A stretch of DNA of 39,381 nucleotides from Flavobacteriales bacterium (GTDB lineage: Bacteria; Bacteroidota; Bacteroidia; Flavobacteriales_E; Vicingaceae). The position numbers and the translations under genes are program-made. Shown here in pieces: positions 27,484-34,135 of the stretch. The stretch is from positions 1 through 39,381 of the forward strand of contig JAESST010000171.1 of the NCBI GenBank assembly GCA_016763995.1. The letters are read 5' to 3'. Position 1 is the first letter of the stretch; each line of letters starts with the position of its first letter. The notes beneath the pieces are model-generated. The model was not told the origin of the DNA, did no database searches, and saw only the letters and a list, made by a program, of their open reading frames with translations.

Positions 27484-28185
27484 TTGGCTAAAAATAAATT
27501 TCAAGTCCTTTTTGAAGACAATCATCTTCTTGCGGTTAACAAACCTTCTGGAATGCTAACACAGGGAGATAAGACGAAGGATACCCCATTAAACGATCTT
27601 GCAAAGGAATACTTAGTTGAAAAGTATCAAAAATCAGGGGAAGCATATTTAGGTGTTCCACACCGAATTGACAGACCAACAAGTGGCTTGGTATTATTGT
27701 CAAAGACTTCTAAAGCTCTAGTTAGGTTAAATAAAATGTTTCAAGACAAAGAAATTCAAAAAACATACTGGGCAGTCGTTAAAAATAAGCCAGCTAAAAG
27801 TGAAGATACCTTGATTCATTTTTTGGTTAGAAATCCTCAGAAGAATAAATCTACGGCACACAAAAATGAAGTTCCCAATTCTAAAAGAGCTGAATTGAGC
27901 TATCGAGTGCTACTTAGTTTAGATAACTATCATTTATTGGTGGTATATCCTAAAACGGGAAGACATCATCAAATAAGAAGTCAATTATCAGCTATTGGCT
28001 GCTCTATTAAGGGGGATGTTAAATATGGCTTTGATCGTACCAATTCAGATGCTTCTATTCACCTTCACGCAAGAAGTATTCAGTTTATTCATCCTGTAAG
28101 TAAAGAGGAACAAAAAATATCTGCACCTGCACCTGTGGATGACCCAGTATGGAAGGCATGTATGAAAAAATTGAAAGGAGCTTAA
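27484..28185 (+). CDS. RluA-family pseudouridine synthase
   Basis: It isomerises uridine to pseudouridine in rRNA or tRNA. The catalytic motif HRIDRPTSGLVLL puts the active Asp at residue 63; other family marks are VNKPSGMLTQGD (18-29), KTYWAVV and the RNA-binding KTGRHHQIRSQLSAIGCSIKGD near 157-178. No N-terminal S4 domain is present, so it is closer to RluA/TruC-like than RluC/D members, at 233 residues. The only in-frame start near the expected N-terminus is TTG 27484. The gene follows the PD40 gene by 8 bases and may be in the same transcript. Its stop overlaps the stop of the convergent arfB by 4 bases. Confidence 0.93.
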   Translation: MAKNKFQVLFEDNHLLAVNKPSGMLTQGDKTKDTPLNDLAKEYLVEKYQKSGEAYLGVPHRIDRPTSGLVLLSKTSKALVRLNKMFQDKEIQKTYWAVVKNKPAKSEDTLIHFLVRNPQKNKSTAHKNEVPNSKRAELSYRVLLSLDNYHLLVVYPKTGRHHQIRSQLSAIGCSIKGDVKYGFDRTNSDASIHLHARSIQFIHPVSKEEQKISAPAPVDDPVWKACMKKLKGA

Positions 28186-28586
28186 AATTTCTGTTGCCTA
28201 TTTTTTTTCTTTTCCGATAGATTTTTCTTGTTTTTTAACCTCTTTCTAATAGCTGACTTTGAAGGTTTCGTGATTTTACGAGCCTTGGGTTTTCTTAGGC
28301 CGATAACTAATAACTCATAGAATCTTTCTACGCAAATGATCTTGTTTTTATGCTGAGAACGAGATTCTTCTACATCTATCTGTAGTAGGTAGTCTTTACT
28401 AAGCTTAACAGAAGAAGAGTTCTTTAATCTTGTTTTTTCTTCTTCAGTAAGAAGGCGAGATTCATTCACGTTAAAGAACAGACTTATTCTACTTTCAACT
28501 TTATTGACATGTTGGCCACCCTTGCCACTACTCCTACTAGTTTTAAAAGTGAATTCGGAGCTAAAGTCTTTTTGTTTTAGATTCAA
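28182..28586 (-). CDS. arfB: Ribosome-rescue peptidyl-tRNA hydrolase ArfB
   Basis: ArfB enters stalled ribosomes that lack a stop codon and hydrolyses the peptidyl-tRNA. The release-factor-type GGQ motif is at residues 23-25 in RSSGKGGQHVNKVESR, and the basic C-terminal tail KKNLSEKKKNRQQKF is the part that binds the empty mRNA channel. At 134 residues the length is typical. The start in the track is TTG at 28586; no ATG lies nearby upstream in frame. The stop overlaps that of the pseudouridine synthase gene. Confidence 0.93.
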   Translation of the reverse strand: MNLKQKDFSSEFTFKTSRSSGKGGQHVNKVESRISLFFNVNESRLLTEEEKTRLKNSSSVKLSKDYLLQIDVEESRSQHKNKIICVERFYELLVIGLRKPKARKITKPSKSAIRKRLKNKKNLSEKKKNRQQKF

Positions 28587-28630
28587 TTGCTAAATTTTTC
28601 AAATTAGTTTTATAAGAAGCGAAAGAAATT

Positions 28631-28651
28631 TATAACTTTGTGAAAGTTATA
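28631..28651 (+). promoter_or_regulatory. Palindrome over a -7 box upstream of the TerB-like gene
   Basis: TATAACTTT and AAAGTTATA form perfect 9-base arms around GTG. The left arm contains TAACTTTG, a TAnnTTTG match, 28 bases before the ATG at 28668. It may be a promoter with overlapping operator, or a 5' leader hairpin. Confidence 0.45.
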
Positions 28652-28667
28652 GAAACAAAACAATATT

Positions 28668-29135
28668 ATGGCAACAGAAATTGCAAAATTAGATCAGATA
28701 GATAGAGACATATTATTAAGAGCTCCGGCAGTTGTGGCACTTTTAGCCGCTATCTCTAATGATGGTGAAGTAAGTGAAAATGAAAAAGCGGAATCAGTTA
28801 GATTAGCACACCTCAGAACGTATACATCAAAACCAATTTTGCATAATTTTTATAAGGAAGTAGACAAGAGTTTCGAGTATCATTTTGATAATATTTTAGC
28901 TCAACTTCCAGCAGATTGGAAAGAAAAAGAAAGCTTCTTAGAAAACAGGCTGTGTAACTTAGGTCCGGTACTTCTGAAGTTAAATCCGGTATATGCAGAA
29001 GAATTAATTACCAGTCTAAAGTCTTTCGCTAAACATGTATTTAAATCGAATTCAAATTTCTTACAAAACTTCTTACTTCCAATCTTCACATTAAAGATGA
29101 ACGATGGATTTGATCCGAAAATTGGCGGCCGTTAG
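28668..29135 (+). CDS. TerB-like helical protein of unknown function
   Basis: The 155-residue product is soluble and largely helical, with no signal peptide. The block ALLAAISNDGEVSENEKAESVRLAHLR (about 25-51) resembles the acidic TerB-fold core (a DG-E-hydrophobic pattern, tellurite-resistance-like), but I assign this only by eye. It lies 11 bases upstream of sixA on the same strand, so the two are probably cotranscribed. A palindrome overlapping a -7 box lies upstream. Function is unknown; TerB-fold proteins usually sense membrane stress or phage. Confidence 0.65.
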   Translation: MATEIAKLDQIDRDILLRAPAVVALLAAISNDGEVSENEKAESVRLAHLRTYTSKPILHNFYKEVDKSFEYHFDNILAQLPADWKEKESFLENRLCNLGPVLLKLNPVYAEELITSLKSFAKHVFKSNSNFLQNFLLPIFTLKMNDGFDPKIGGR

Positions 29136-29146
29136 TAGAAATAGAA

Positions 29147-29638
29147 ATGAAAACACTCTACATCATAAGGCATGCAAAGTCAAGCTGGTCTCAAGCCAAT
29201 GTATCGGATTTTGATAGAACGCTAAATGATAGAGGCTTTTTTGATGCTCCTTTAATGGGGAAAGTGCTAAAGGGAAAAGGAATTCTTCCTGACGCAATTT
29301 ATGCCAGCACTGCAAAAAGGGCTTTATTGACTACATCAATTCTTACAAAAGAGATCTCTTTTACAAAAGAAATTAATAAAGAGCCAGAGTATTATCATGC
29401 TTCGGCTTCTTCTTTACTTCAAAAAATTAATCAGTTCCCTGATGATTTAAATACAGTATTTGTTGTAGGTCATAATCCTGGATTAACTTATTTGGCAGAG
29501 GATTTGTCAAACGATCATTTCGGGAATTTACCGACTTGTGGAATTGTAGGAATTAGATTTGAGTTTGATTCTTGGGCAATGATTAGTGCAGGAACGGGAG
29601 AATGTTTTTATTATGATTACCCCAAGAATCATAAGTAG
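29147..29638 (+). CDS. SixA-like histidine phosphatase
   Basis: A phosphoglycerate-mutase-fold phosphatase that removes phosphate from phosphohistidine or small substrates. The catalytic RHAKSSW motif is at residues 8-14 (His9), with VGHNPGLTYLAEDL carrying the second His near residue 105. At 163 residues it is a short SixA-type protein without extra domains. The ATG at 29147 is used; it follows the TerB-like gene by 11 bases. Its stop is two bases from the stop of the convergent aminotransferase gene. The partner phosphoprotein is unknown. Confidence 0.88.
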   Translation: MKTLYIIRHAKSSWSQANVSDFDRTLNDRGFFDAPLMGKVLKGKGILPDAIYASTAKRALLTTSILTKEISFTKEINKEPEYYHASASSLLQKINQFPDDLNTVFVVGHNPGLTYLAEDLSNDHFGNLPTCGIVGIRFEFDSWAMISAGTGECFYYDYPKNHK

Positions 29639-29639
29639 T

Positions 29640-30728
29640 TTAGACTTTTACTGTCCAGTTAAATTGATCTTCAATCTCGCCTCTTTTTAAGTCTTCGAAA
29701 TAATTTTTCGCTTTGGAAGCGAACTTCCAGTTTGTGAAGTCACTCAGCTTATAGTCTGTGTCTTCATAGCCAATGTTTGCAATAGGGGCTATAGTTGCTG
29801 CGGTGCCAACACCAAACACTTCTTCTATAGACCCGTCTTTTAATCCGTCAATTAATTCGGCAACTTCGATTTGACGTTCTTCTACTTGGTAAGCCCATTC
29901 CTTGGCTAAGTGTAAAATACTTTTTCTAGTAATTCCCGGAAGAATTGTGCTACTGTCCAAAGATGGCGTAACAATAGAGTTGCCTCTTACAAACATTAAA
30001 TTCATAGTACCTGACTCTTCCAAATATTTGTGTTCCTTAGAATCAGTCCAAATCAATTGATCATATCCGGCCTTCTGTGCTTTTTGCGCAGGAAATAAAG
30101 AGGCCGCATAGTTTCCCGCAGCCTTTGCAGCTCCAACTCCTCCTGCTGCAGCTCTTGAAAATTTTGTTTCAACTTTTACGCTGACAGCTCCTGAATAATA
30201 GTTTGAAGCTGGTGAAGTAATGACCATGAATTTGTAACGCTCACTTGCTTTTACACCAAGAAATGCATCATCCGCAATTAAGAAAGGACGAACATAAAGA
30301 GATTTACCTTCACCTTCAGGAACCCAATTACGATCAAGGTCAATTAATTGTAATATACCGTCTAAGAATATTTCAGAAGGAATCTCTGCCATGCACATTC
30401 TTTGAGCTGACAGGTTCATTCTTTTCCAATTCTCCTCTGGTCTAAACAATAGAACTTCTCCATCTTTTGTTTTATGGGCCTTTAATCCTTCAAAGATTGC
30501 TTGGCCGTAGTGAAAAACAGATGCAGCAGGCGAAAAATTAATGTCTTGAAAAGGAATAATTTTTACGCTTTCCCATTCGCCATTGGCATATTCAGCTAAT
30601 AGCATATGATCAGAAAAGTCTCTTCCAAATTTCAGATTATTGAAATCTATATTCGATAATTTAGAACTAGAGATGAGTTCTACAGGAAAAGATTTTCTAT
30701 GTTTCAAAAGGTCTATTTTTATGTGCAA
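29640..30728 (-). CDS. ilvE: Branched-chain amino acid aminotransferase
   Basis: This class IV PLP enzyme interconverts leucine, isoleucine or valine with their 2-oxo acids. The signatures are VFHYGQAIFEGLKAHKTKDG (71-90), LYVRPFLIADDAFLGV, the PLP Lys202 in AAKAAGNYAASLFPA, EESGTMNLMFV, and LPGITRKSILHLA near the end. At 362 residues it belongs to the longer group I BCATs found in Bacteroidota. The start is uncertain: the track begins at TTG 30728, which lies inside a TACATTTG promoter-like box, so a TTG at 30707 may be more realistic. It is 33 bases downstream of the MarR gene on the same strand. Confidence 0.93.
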   Translation of the reverse strand: MHIKIDLLKHRKSFPVELISSSKLSNIDFNNLKFGRDFSDHMLLAEYANGEWESVKIIPFQDINFSPAASVFHYGQAIFEGLKAHKTKDGEVLLFRPEENWKRMNLSAQRMCMAEIPSEIFLDGILQLIDLDRNWVPEGEGKSLYVRPFLIADDAFLGVKASERYKFMVITSPASNYYSGAVSVKVETKFSRAAAGGVGAAKAAGNYAASLFPAQKAQKAGYDQLIWTDSKEHKYLEESGTMNLMFVRGNSIVTPSLDSSTILPGITRKSILHLAKEWAYQVEERQIEVAELIDGLKDGSIEEVFGVGTAATIAPIANIGYEDTDYKLSDFTNWKFASKAKNYFEDLKRGEIEDQFNWTVKV

Positions 30729-30761
30729 ATGTAATTATTCCGAGCCCAGAGATGATCGATT

Positions 30762-31211
30762 TTATCCTCTTAATTTATCTAGCAAATAGTTGAGCTGTTT
30801 TGCTTCTTCTTGATTGATATTGCTAAAGTTAGACTTAAGCTCTTGCTCTATACTCATGATCTCTTTAACCATTTTTAACCCTTTTTCTGAAATAACGATA
30901 TCTACTTGCCTTCTGTCGATACGGTTAATTTTGCGTTCCACTAGCTTTTTATCTACCAATTTATCAATTAAGCGAGATACGTTTGACATTTTATCTATCA
31001 TTCTCTCTGAGATAGCATTAACAGAAATTGAGTATTCTCCTTGACCTCTTAAAATTCTCAATACATTATACTGTTGCATGCTTAACCCAAATGGCTTTAA
31101 CTGCTTAGAGATTATATTCGTTATCCATTTTCCTGTATACAGCTGGTTGATCATTAATTTCTGAATCTCGTCTGTAAATTCCGACTGCTGAATATCCTCT
31201 TTTATTCCCAT
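30762..31211 (-). CDS. MarR-family transcriptional regulator
   Basis: A 149-residue winged-helix repressor-type protein. The helices up to about residue 75 (TNIISKQLKPFGLSMQQYNVLRILRGQGEYSISVNAISERM) precede the recognition helix (SNVSRLIDKLVDKKLVERK, 77-95) and the wing RIDRRQVDIVISEKG (98-112), the DxRxxxxxLTxxG-type motif of MarR. The ligand is unknown; no Cys is seen, so it is not an OhrR-type redox sensor. It is likely autoregulated, as a perfect 18-base palindrome overlaps the -7 box just upstream. The remnants that follow on the other side may once have been its targets. Confidence 0.9.
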   Translation of the reverse strand: MGIKEDIQQSEFTDEIQKLMINQLYTGKWITNIISKQLKPFGLSMQQYNVLRILRGQGEYSISVNAISERMIDKMSNVSRLIDKLVDKKLVERKINRIDRRQVDIVISEKGLKMVKEIMSIEQELKSNFSNINQEEAKQLNYLLDKLRG

Positions 31212-31227
31212 AGATGAAAAATTTTTA

Positions 31228-31249
31228 CAAATATATGTATATACATATA
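31228..31249 (-). promoter_or_regulatory. Promoter -7 box and 18-base palindromic operator of the MarR gene
   Basis: On the minus strand TATATTTG (31235-31228) matches TAnnTTTG, 17 bases before the ATG. It overlaps a perfect 18-base palindrome TATATGTAT/ATACATATA (31232-31249). The geometry fits self-repression by the MarR protein. Confidence 0.6.
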
Positions 31250-31282
31250 GTATATCTGCGCTGTTTAGAATAGAGTTGAAAA

Positions 31283-31466
31283 TTATTTTTCTATCTGCAT
31301 TCCTTTCGAAAATACAACATGTCCTTTGACCTGTTTAGCAGTTTCTTTGTAATACCAAACTGCATCTTCGTTGTTTTTTCACCTACAGATAAGGAGTAGT
31401 AATTGGCTGTCCCTTTCCAGGACAAACTGAGCTAGTTGAGCTTTCTGTAATTATTGTTTTATTCAA
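31283..31466 (-). pseudogene. Remnant of a DUF427 family gene
   Basis: Reading the minus strand gives LNKTIITES, STSSVCP, then after one base shift WKGTANYYSLSVGEK, and after another NNEDAVWYYKETAKQVKG and HVVFSKGMQIEK with a TAA at 31283. These are the recognisable blocks of a DUF427 protein (CPWKGTxxYY ... AxWYYxExxxxxKxIxGHVxF) of about 95 residues. About 24 residues between the first block and CPWKG are missing, and the short repeat AGCTCA occurs twice there (31428-31433 and 31437-31442). With an internal deletion and at least two frameshifts the gene is dead. DUF427 function is not well known. Confidence 0.7.
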
Positions 31467-31504
31467 CTTAAAAAACCGCCTGCTTTGCAGGTGATGATGT
31501 TCTG

Positions 31505-31662
31505 ATGGCTATGCCTATTTTTAGTATGGGTAAATACAGAAAGCAATCTCGTGTTATTTATTAAGTGTGATTTGGGAGAGAGCTTATTTCTTTAGTACCG
31601 GAGGACTAGATAATGAAAACGTGAAATATCAAGAGAAAGAAGAGAAGGACGTTGAGCTTTAG
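31505..31662 (+). pseudogene. Possible remnant of a small membrane protein gene
   Basis: MAMPIFSMGK followed, after one added base, by IQKAISCYLLSVIWERAYF and a charged tail ending EEKDVEL then TAG. It looks protein-like, with one membrane segment, but I recognise no family. The ORF is broken as read. Weak evidence. Confidence 0.3.
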
Positions 31663-31681
31663 CAGAAAAATTTTGATTTTA

Positions 31682-31690
31682 CCCCCCCCC
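31682..31690. repeat. Run of nine C in an AT-rich intergenic area
   Basis: C9 flanked by TTTTA and TTTTT, the longest G/C homopolymer in the window. It lies at the edge of the EgtB-like remnant. Confidence 0.8.
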
Positions 31691-31716
31691 TTTTTATGGG
31701 AAACTAAAAGCCATCT

Positions 31717-31998
31717 TCAAAAAGCTTTATTTTTCTTAAAATCCGTTCTCCTCGACTTTCAAATAACTGTTGAAAATAAATGCAAAGTCATCGCTGAATA
31801 GTTGATAGTCTTTTAAAAAAGAGGCTAAAAGAAAGTTTTCAAAAGACCAGCATGTATGGGCTAAATGCCCTTTCGTTGGGCTAACATCAGAAATTGGTTG
31901 GGCTACGAAATCTTGGGGTTCTAAAACAGATACAATTCTTTTTGTCTAACTCCTAGCTAATGATTCAGCATATCTGAGAAACGTGATTCTTCAGTTCA
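31717..31998 (-). pseudogene. 5' remnant of an EgtB-like (DinB-domain) gene
   Basis: On the minus strand TEESRFSDMLNH is followed by a TAG, then LGVRQK, a frame break, RIVSVLEPQDFVAQPISDV, SPTKGHLAHTCWSFENFLL, FLKDYQLFSDDFAFIFNSY, another frame break and FESRGERILRK. This is the N-terminal DinB_2 domain of ergothioneine-synthesis EgtB proteins, whose hallmark SPTKWHLAHTxWFFE carries an iron-binding His; the Trp is a Gly here. The formylglycine-enzyme-like C-terminal half (about 250 residues) is absent. With a nonsense codon, at least two frameshifts and a truncation this is a certain pseudogene. Other DinB proteins are possible sources, but the NSY-x-ESRGxR block favours EgtB. Confidence 0.7.
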
Positions 31999-32063
31999 TT
32001 GAGGAAATTTAATAAATTGAGGATCGAATAATTGAGGCAAAATGACTTAAATTTAACATTCTT

Positions 32064-32491
32064 ATGAAAAGAGGGACAATTTTCGTCGTAGTTCAATTTA
32101 TTTGTATCTTCTTTTTACTTAAAATTACTAGTCGGTTTTCTGTTTCATGGGCGTTACTTGTCCAAGTGCTAGCTGTGATTTTAGGTTTTTGGTCAATGTT
32201 TGAAGCAAAAAATCTAGAATTTCAATTTTTCCAGAGTTGAAAGAAGGCGCTAGCCTTATTCAGACAGGACCTTATCAACTCATTCGGCATCCAATGTACA
32301 GTTCCATTTTGTTGTTTTTCTTTCCTGTTTTGTTTGGGCAGGATTCAATTATTGTATATTCCATTTATTTGATACTTCTCATCAATTTAATTTTAAAATT
32401 AAAGTATGAAGAACAGATTTTATTGAAGAAATTTGAAATGTATTCAAGCTATCAGGGAAAAAGTTATCGCTTGATTCCTTATATTTATTGA
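32064..32491 (+). pseudogene. Isoprenylcysteine/phospholipid methyltransferase-like membrane protein, frameshifted
   Basis: The ATG at 32064 starts MKRGTIFVVVQFICIFFLL and continues to MFEAKNLEFQFFQS and a stop. Adding one A to the A6 run at 32207-32212 joins it to KSRISIFPELKEGASLIQ and the family signature TGPYQLIRHPMYSSILL, giving about 142 residues with four membrane segments and the C-terminal YEEQILLKKFEMYSSYQG. Such ICMT/PEMT-fold enzymes methylate lipids or prenyl-cysteines using SAM. The track holds only the last 84 residues, from TTG or ATG-like starts that would not give a full enzyme. As read it carries a single-base loss. Confidence 0.75.
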
Positions 32492-32583
32492 TGAGTAATA
32501 GTTTTAAAATGAAGTTAGTACTTCGATAGGAAGAAAGTGGCATTTTAATTGGTATAATTTAAGAAACCGTAAATAATAAAATC

Positions 32584-33042
32584 ATGAAAAAAGGGATTAA
32601 AGTAGCATTAATAACTGCAGCAATTTTGATGACTGTACCAACATTTGCCCAAGGAGTTAAGAAGGGACATAACAGGGAGAAAGCAAAAGCGGAGATGGAG
32701 GCAATGTTTACCAGTTTAGAATTGAATGAACGGCAAAGGGAAAAAGTAAAATCTATTCTGAAGGATGAAAGAATAGCAATGAAAGATACAAAACTTGCCA
32801 AAGAGAAATTGGGCGCAATGGATTCTGAAAATAAAAAAGTTGCAAGGGCTAAGGCAGTATTGAGGAGAGATAGATTGAAAAAAAGAACTGAAATGAAGTT
32901 AAATGAGGTGTTGACTCCTTCACAAATGAGAAATTATAAAGTGATTCAAGAAGAAAGAGTGGAAAGAAGACAAGAACGAAGAGAAGAACGAGTAGAGCAT
33001 AAGCCTATGAAAAAAAGACCTACCGATGCTTCGTCTGATTAA
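32584..33042 (+). CDS. Spy/CpxP-like periplasmic protein (LTxxQ type)
   Basis: The signal peptide MKKGIKVALITAAILMTVPTFAQ ends near residue 23. The mature part is a highly charged, all-helical domain with the motif block SLELNERQREKVKSILKDER (about 44-63) and VLTPSQMRNYKVIQEER (about 109-125), the repeated L-T/N-xx-Q pattern of Spy/CpxP chaperone-like proteins. The tail is rich in Arg, Glu and Lys (VERRQERREERVEH). At 152 residues it matches the many small Bacteroidota members that sense or prevent periplasmic misfolding. A terminator follows. No two-component partner is next to it. Confidence 0.82.
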   Translation: MKKGIKVALITAAILMTVPTFAQGVKKGHNREKAKAEMEAMFTSLELNERQREKVKSILKDERIAMKDTKLAKEKLGAMDSENKKVARAKAVLRRDRLKKRTEMKLNEVLTPSQMRNYKVIQEERVERRQERREERVEHKPMKKRPTDASSD

Positions 33043-33066
33043 CTGATAATTAAAGGAATTTCTGAA

Positions 33067-33094
33067 AAGGCCGTTCATTGTAACGGTCTTTTTT
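33067..33094 (+). terminator. Terminator after the Spy-like gene
   Basis: AAGGCCGTT pairs with AACGGTCTT (one G-T pair) around CATTGT, followed by TTTT. Confidence 0.85.
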
Positions 33095-33251
33095 ATGCAA
33101 TAACTTTTCCATGGATGTGTTACAGTATGGCGTATTGGAAAGTAGTTTGGAGTTTATGTTTAATGAAGTAAATCTAATTTTAGCAAAGTGTTCCTCTCTA
33201 TTTGTTTGGGTAGTTTGTAATGTTGGGCTCTTATTCAACAAAACAATGTGA

Positions 33252-33430
33252 ATGATTTCTAGTTTTTTTTAACTGTGGGAGCACCAATTCTGGTGTACTT
33301 TGGTATTTGGTTTAAGAAAGTGTTGAACGATGAGAAAGAAGCTAATTTTGAATATGCTATGAGAATTAATATGATTTTTTCTTTAAGTTTTAGTGTCGTT
33401 TTTATTTTAATGCTAATTTTTAAGAGTTAG
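33252..33430 (+). pseudogene. Small membrane protein, frameshifted near its start
   Basis: ATG at 33252 reads MISSFF and stops. Adding one T to the T8 run (33263-33270) gives MISSFFLTVGAPILVYFGIW, a charged loop FKKVLNDEKEANFEYAMRIN and a second membrane segment MIFSLSFSVVFILMLIFKS, 60 residues. Its TAG directly abuts the ATG of the L,D-transpeptidase gene (TAGATG), which supports a real gene. A GTG at 33275 could start a slightly shorter intact version. Family unknown. Confidence 0.55.
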
Positions 33431-34123
33431 ATGAAGTTACAGTTTTCAATATTAATTGTCACTCTTTTGATGTTAGGTTCCTTTGCTACTGCTTCGAATC
33501 CTTCGAAGCTCGAAGCTGAAGTAGCTTTGAGCTCTATTTATGGGCAATTAGTTGGTGCTTCTAAGCCTGAATTTTCATTGTTTGAAAAAGCTTATTTGGG
33601 TTATATTGATTTGAAATTAAGCGGTCTTTTGCCTTTTAGTAAAAATATTTTAAGCATTATTGATTTTCGAATTCCTTCTCAGAAAAAGAGAATGTGGGTG
33701 ATTGATTTAAAGTTAAAGACTATTCTGCATCATACTTACGTTGCACATGGAGAGAATTCCGGAGGGAAGTATGCAATTGATTTCTCAAATACTGTTGGAT
33801 CTCATCAAAGTAGTTTAGGTTTCTACATTACGCAAGAAACTTATATAGGAAAAAATGGATTGTCACTCCGGCTACAAGGCCTAGAGCATGGGTTTAATTC
33901 GAATGCACGTGAACGCTATGTGGTTTTGCATGGAGCGGATTATGCTACAGAAGAGTATTTGAAAAAAAATGGAGAGTTAGGAAATAGCGAAGGCTGCCCC
34001 GCAATACCTATGGGTTTGCACATTCCTATCATAGAGCTCACAAAGGAAGGAACTTGTCTTTTTATGTATTTCCCTGATGCTAAGTACCTCGAGAATTCAA
34101 GTTTAATTTTAGACGACTTTTAA
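33431..34123 (+). CDS. YkuD_2-family murein L,D-transpeptidase
   Basis: A predicted periplasmic enzyme that forms or breaks peptide links in peptidoglycan. The signal peptide MKLQFSILIVTLLMLGSFATA is followed by the catalytic domain: MWVIDLKLKTILHHTYVAHG (88-107), GFYITQETYIGKNGLSLRLQG (130-150), the His of VVLHGADYAT (His168) and the nucleophile Cys189 in NSEGCPAIPMG. The S-x-GC-P-A pattern is that of the YkuD_2 (PF13645) group, common in Bacteroidota. At 230 residues the length is right. It directly follows the small membrane protein gene and is 12 bases before a lipoprotein gene, so the three may form one transcript. Confidence 0.9.
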   Translation: MKLQFSILIVTLLMLGSFATASNPSKLEAEVALSSIYGQLVGASKPEFSLFEKAYLGYIDLKLSGLLPFSKNILSIIDFRIPSQKKRMWVIDLKLKTILHHTYVAHGENSGGKYAIDFSNTVGSHQSSLGFYITQETYIGKNGLSLRLQGLEHGFNSNARERYVVLHGADYATEEYLKKNGELGNSEGCPAIPMGLHIPIIELTKEGTCLFMYFPDAKYLENSSLILDDF

Positions 34124-34135
34124 ATTGATTCAATT

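Noticed and set aside
4166-33270. Transcriptional slippage as a general rescue of the frameshifts
   Set aside because: Most of the runs are only 3-7 bases, too short for efficient slippage; only the T8 run might qualify.
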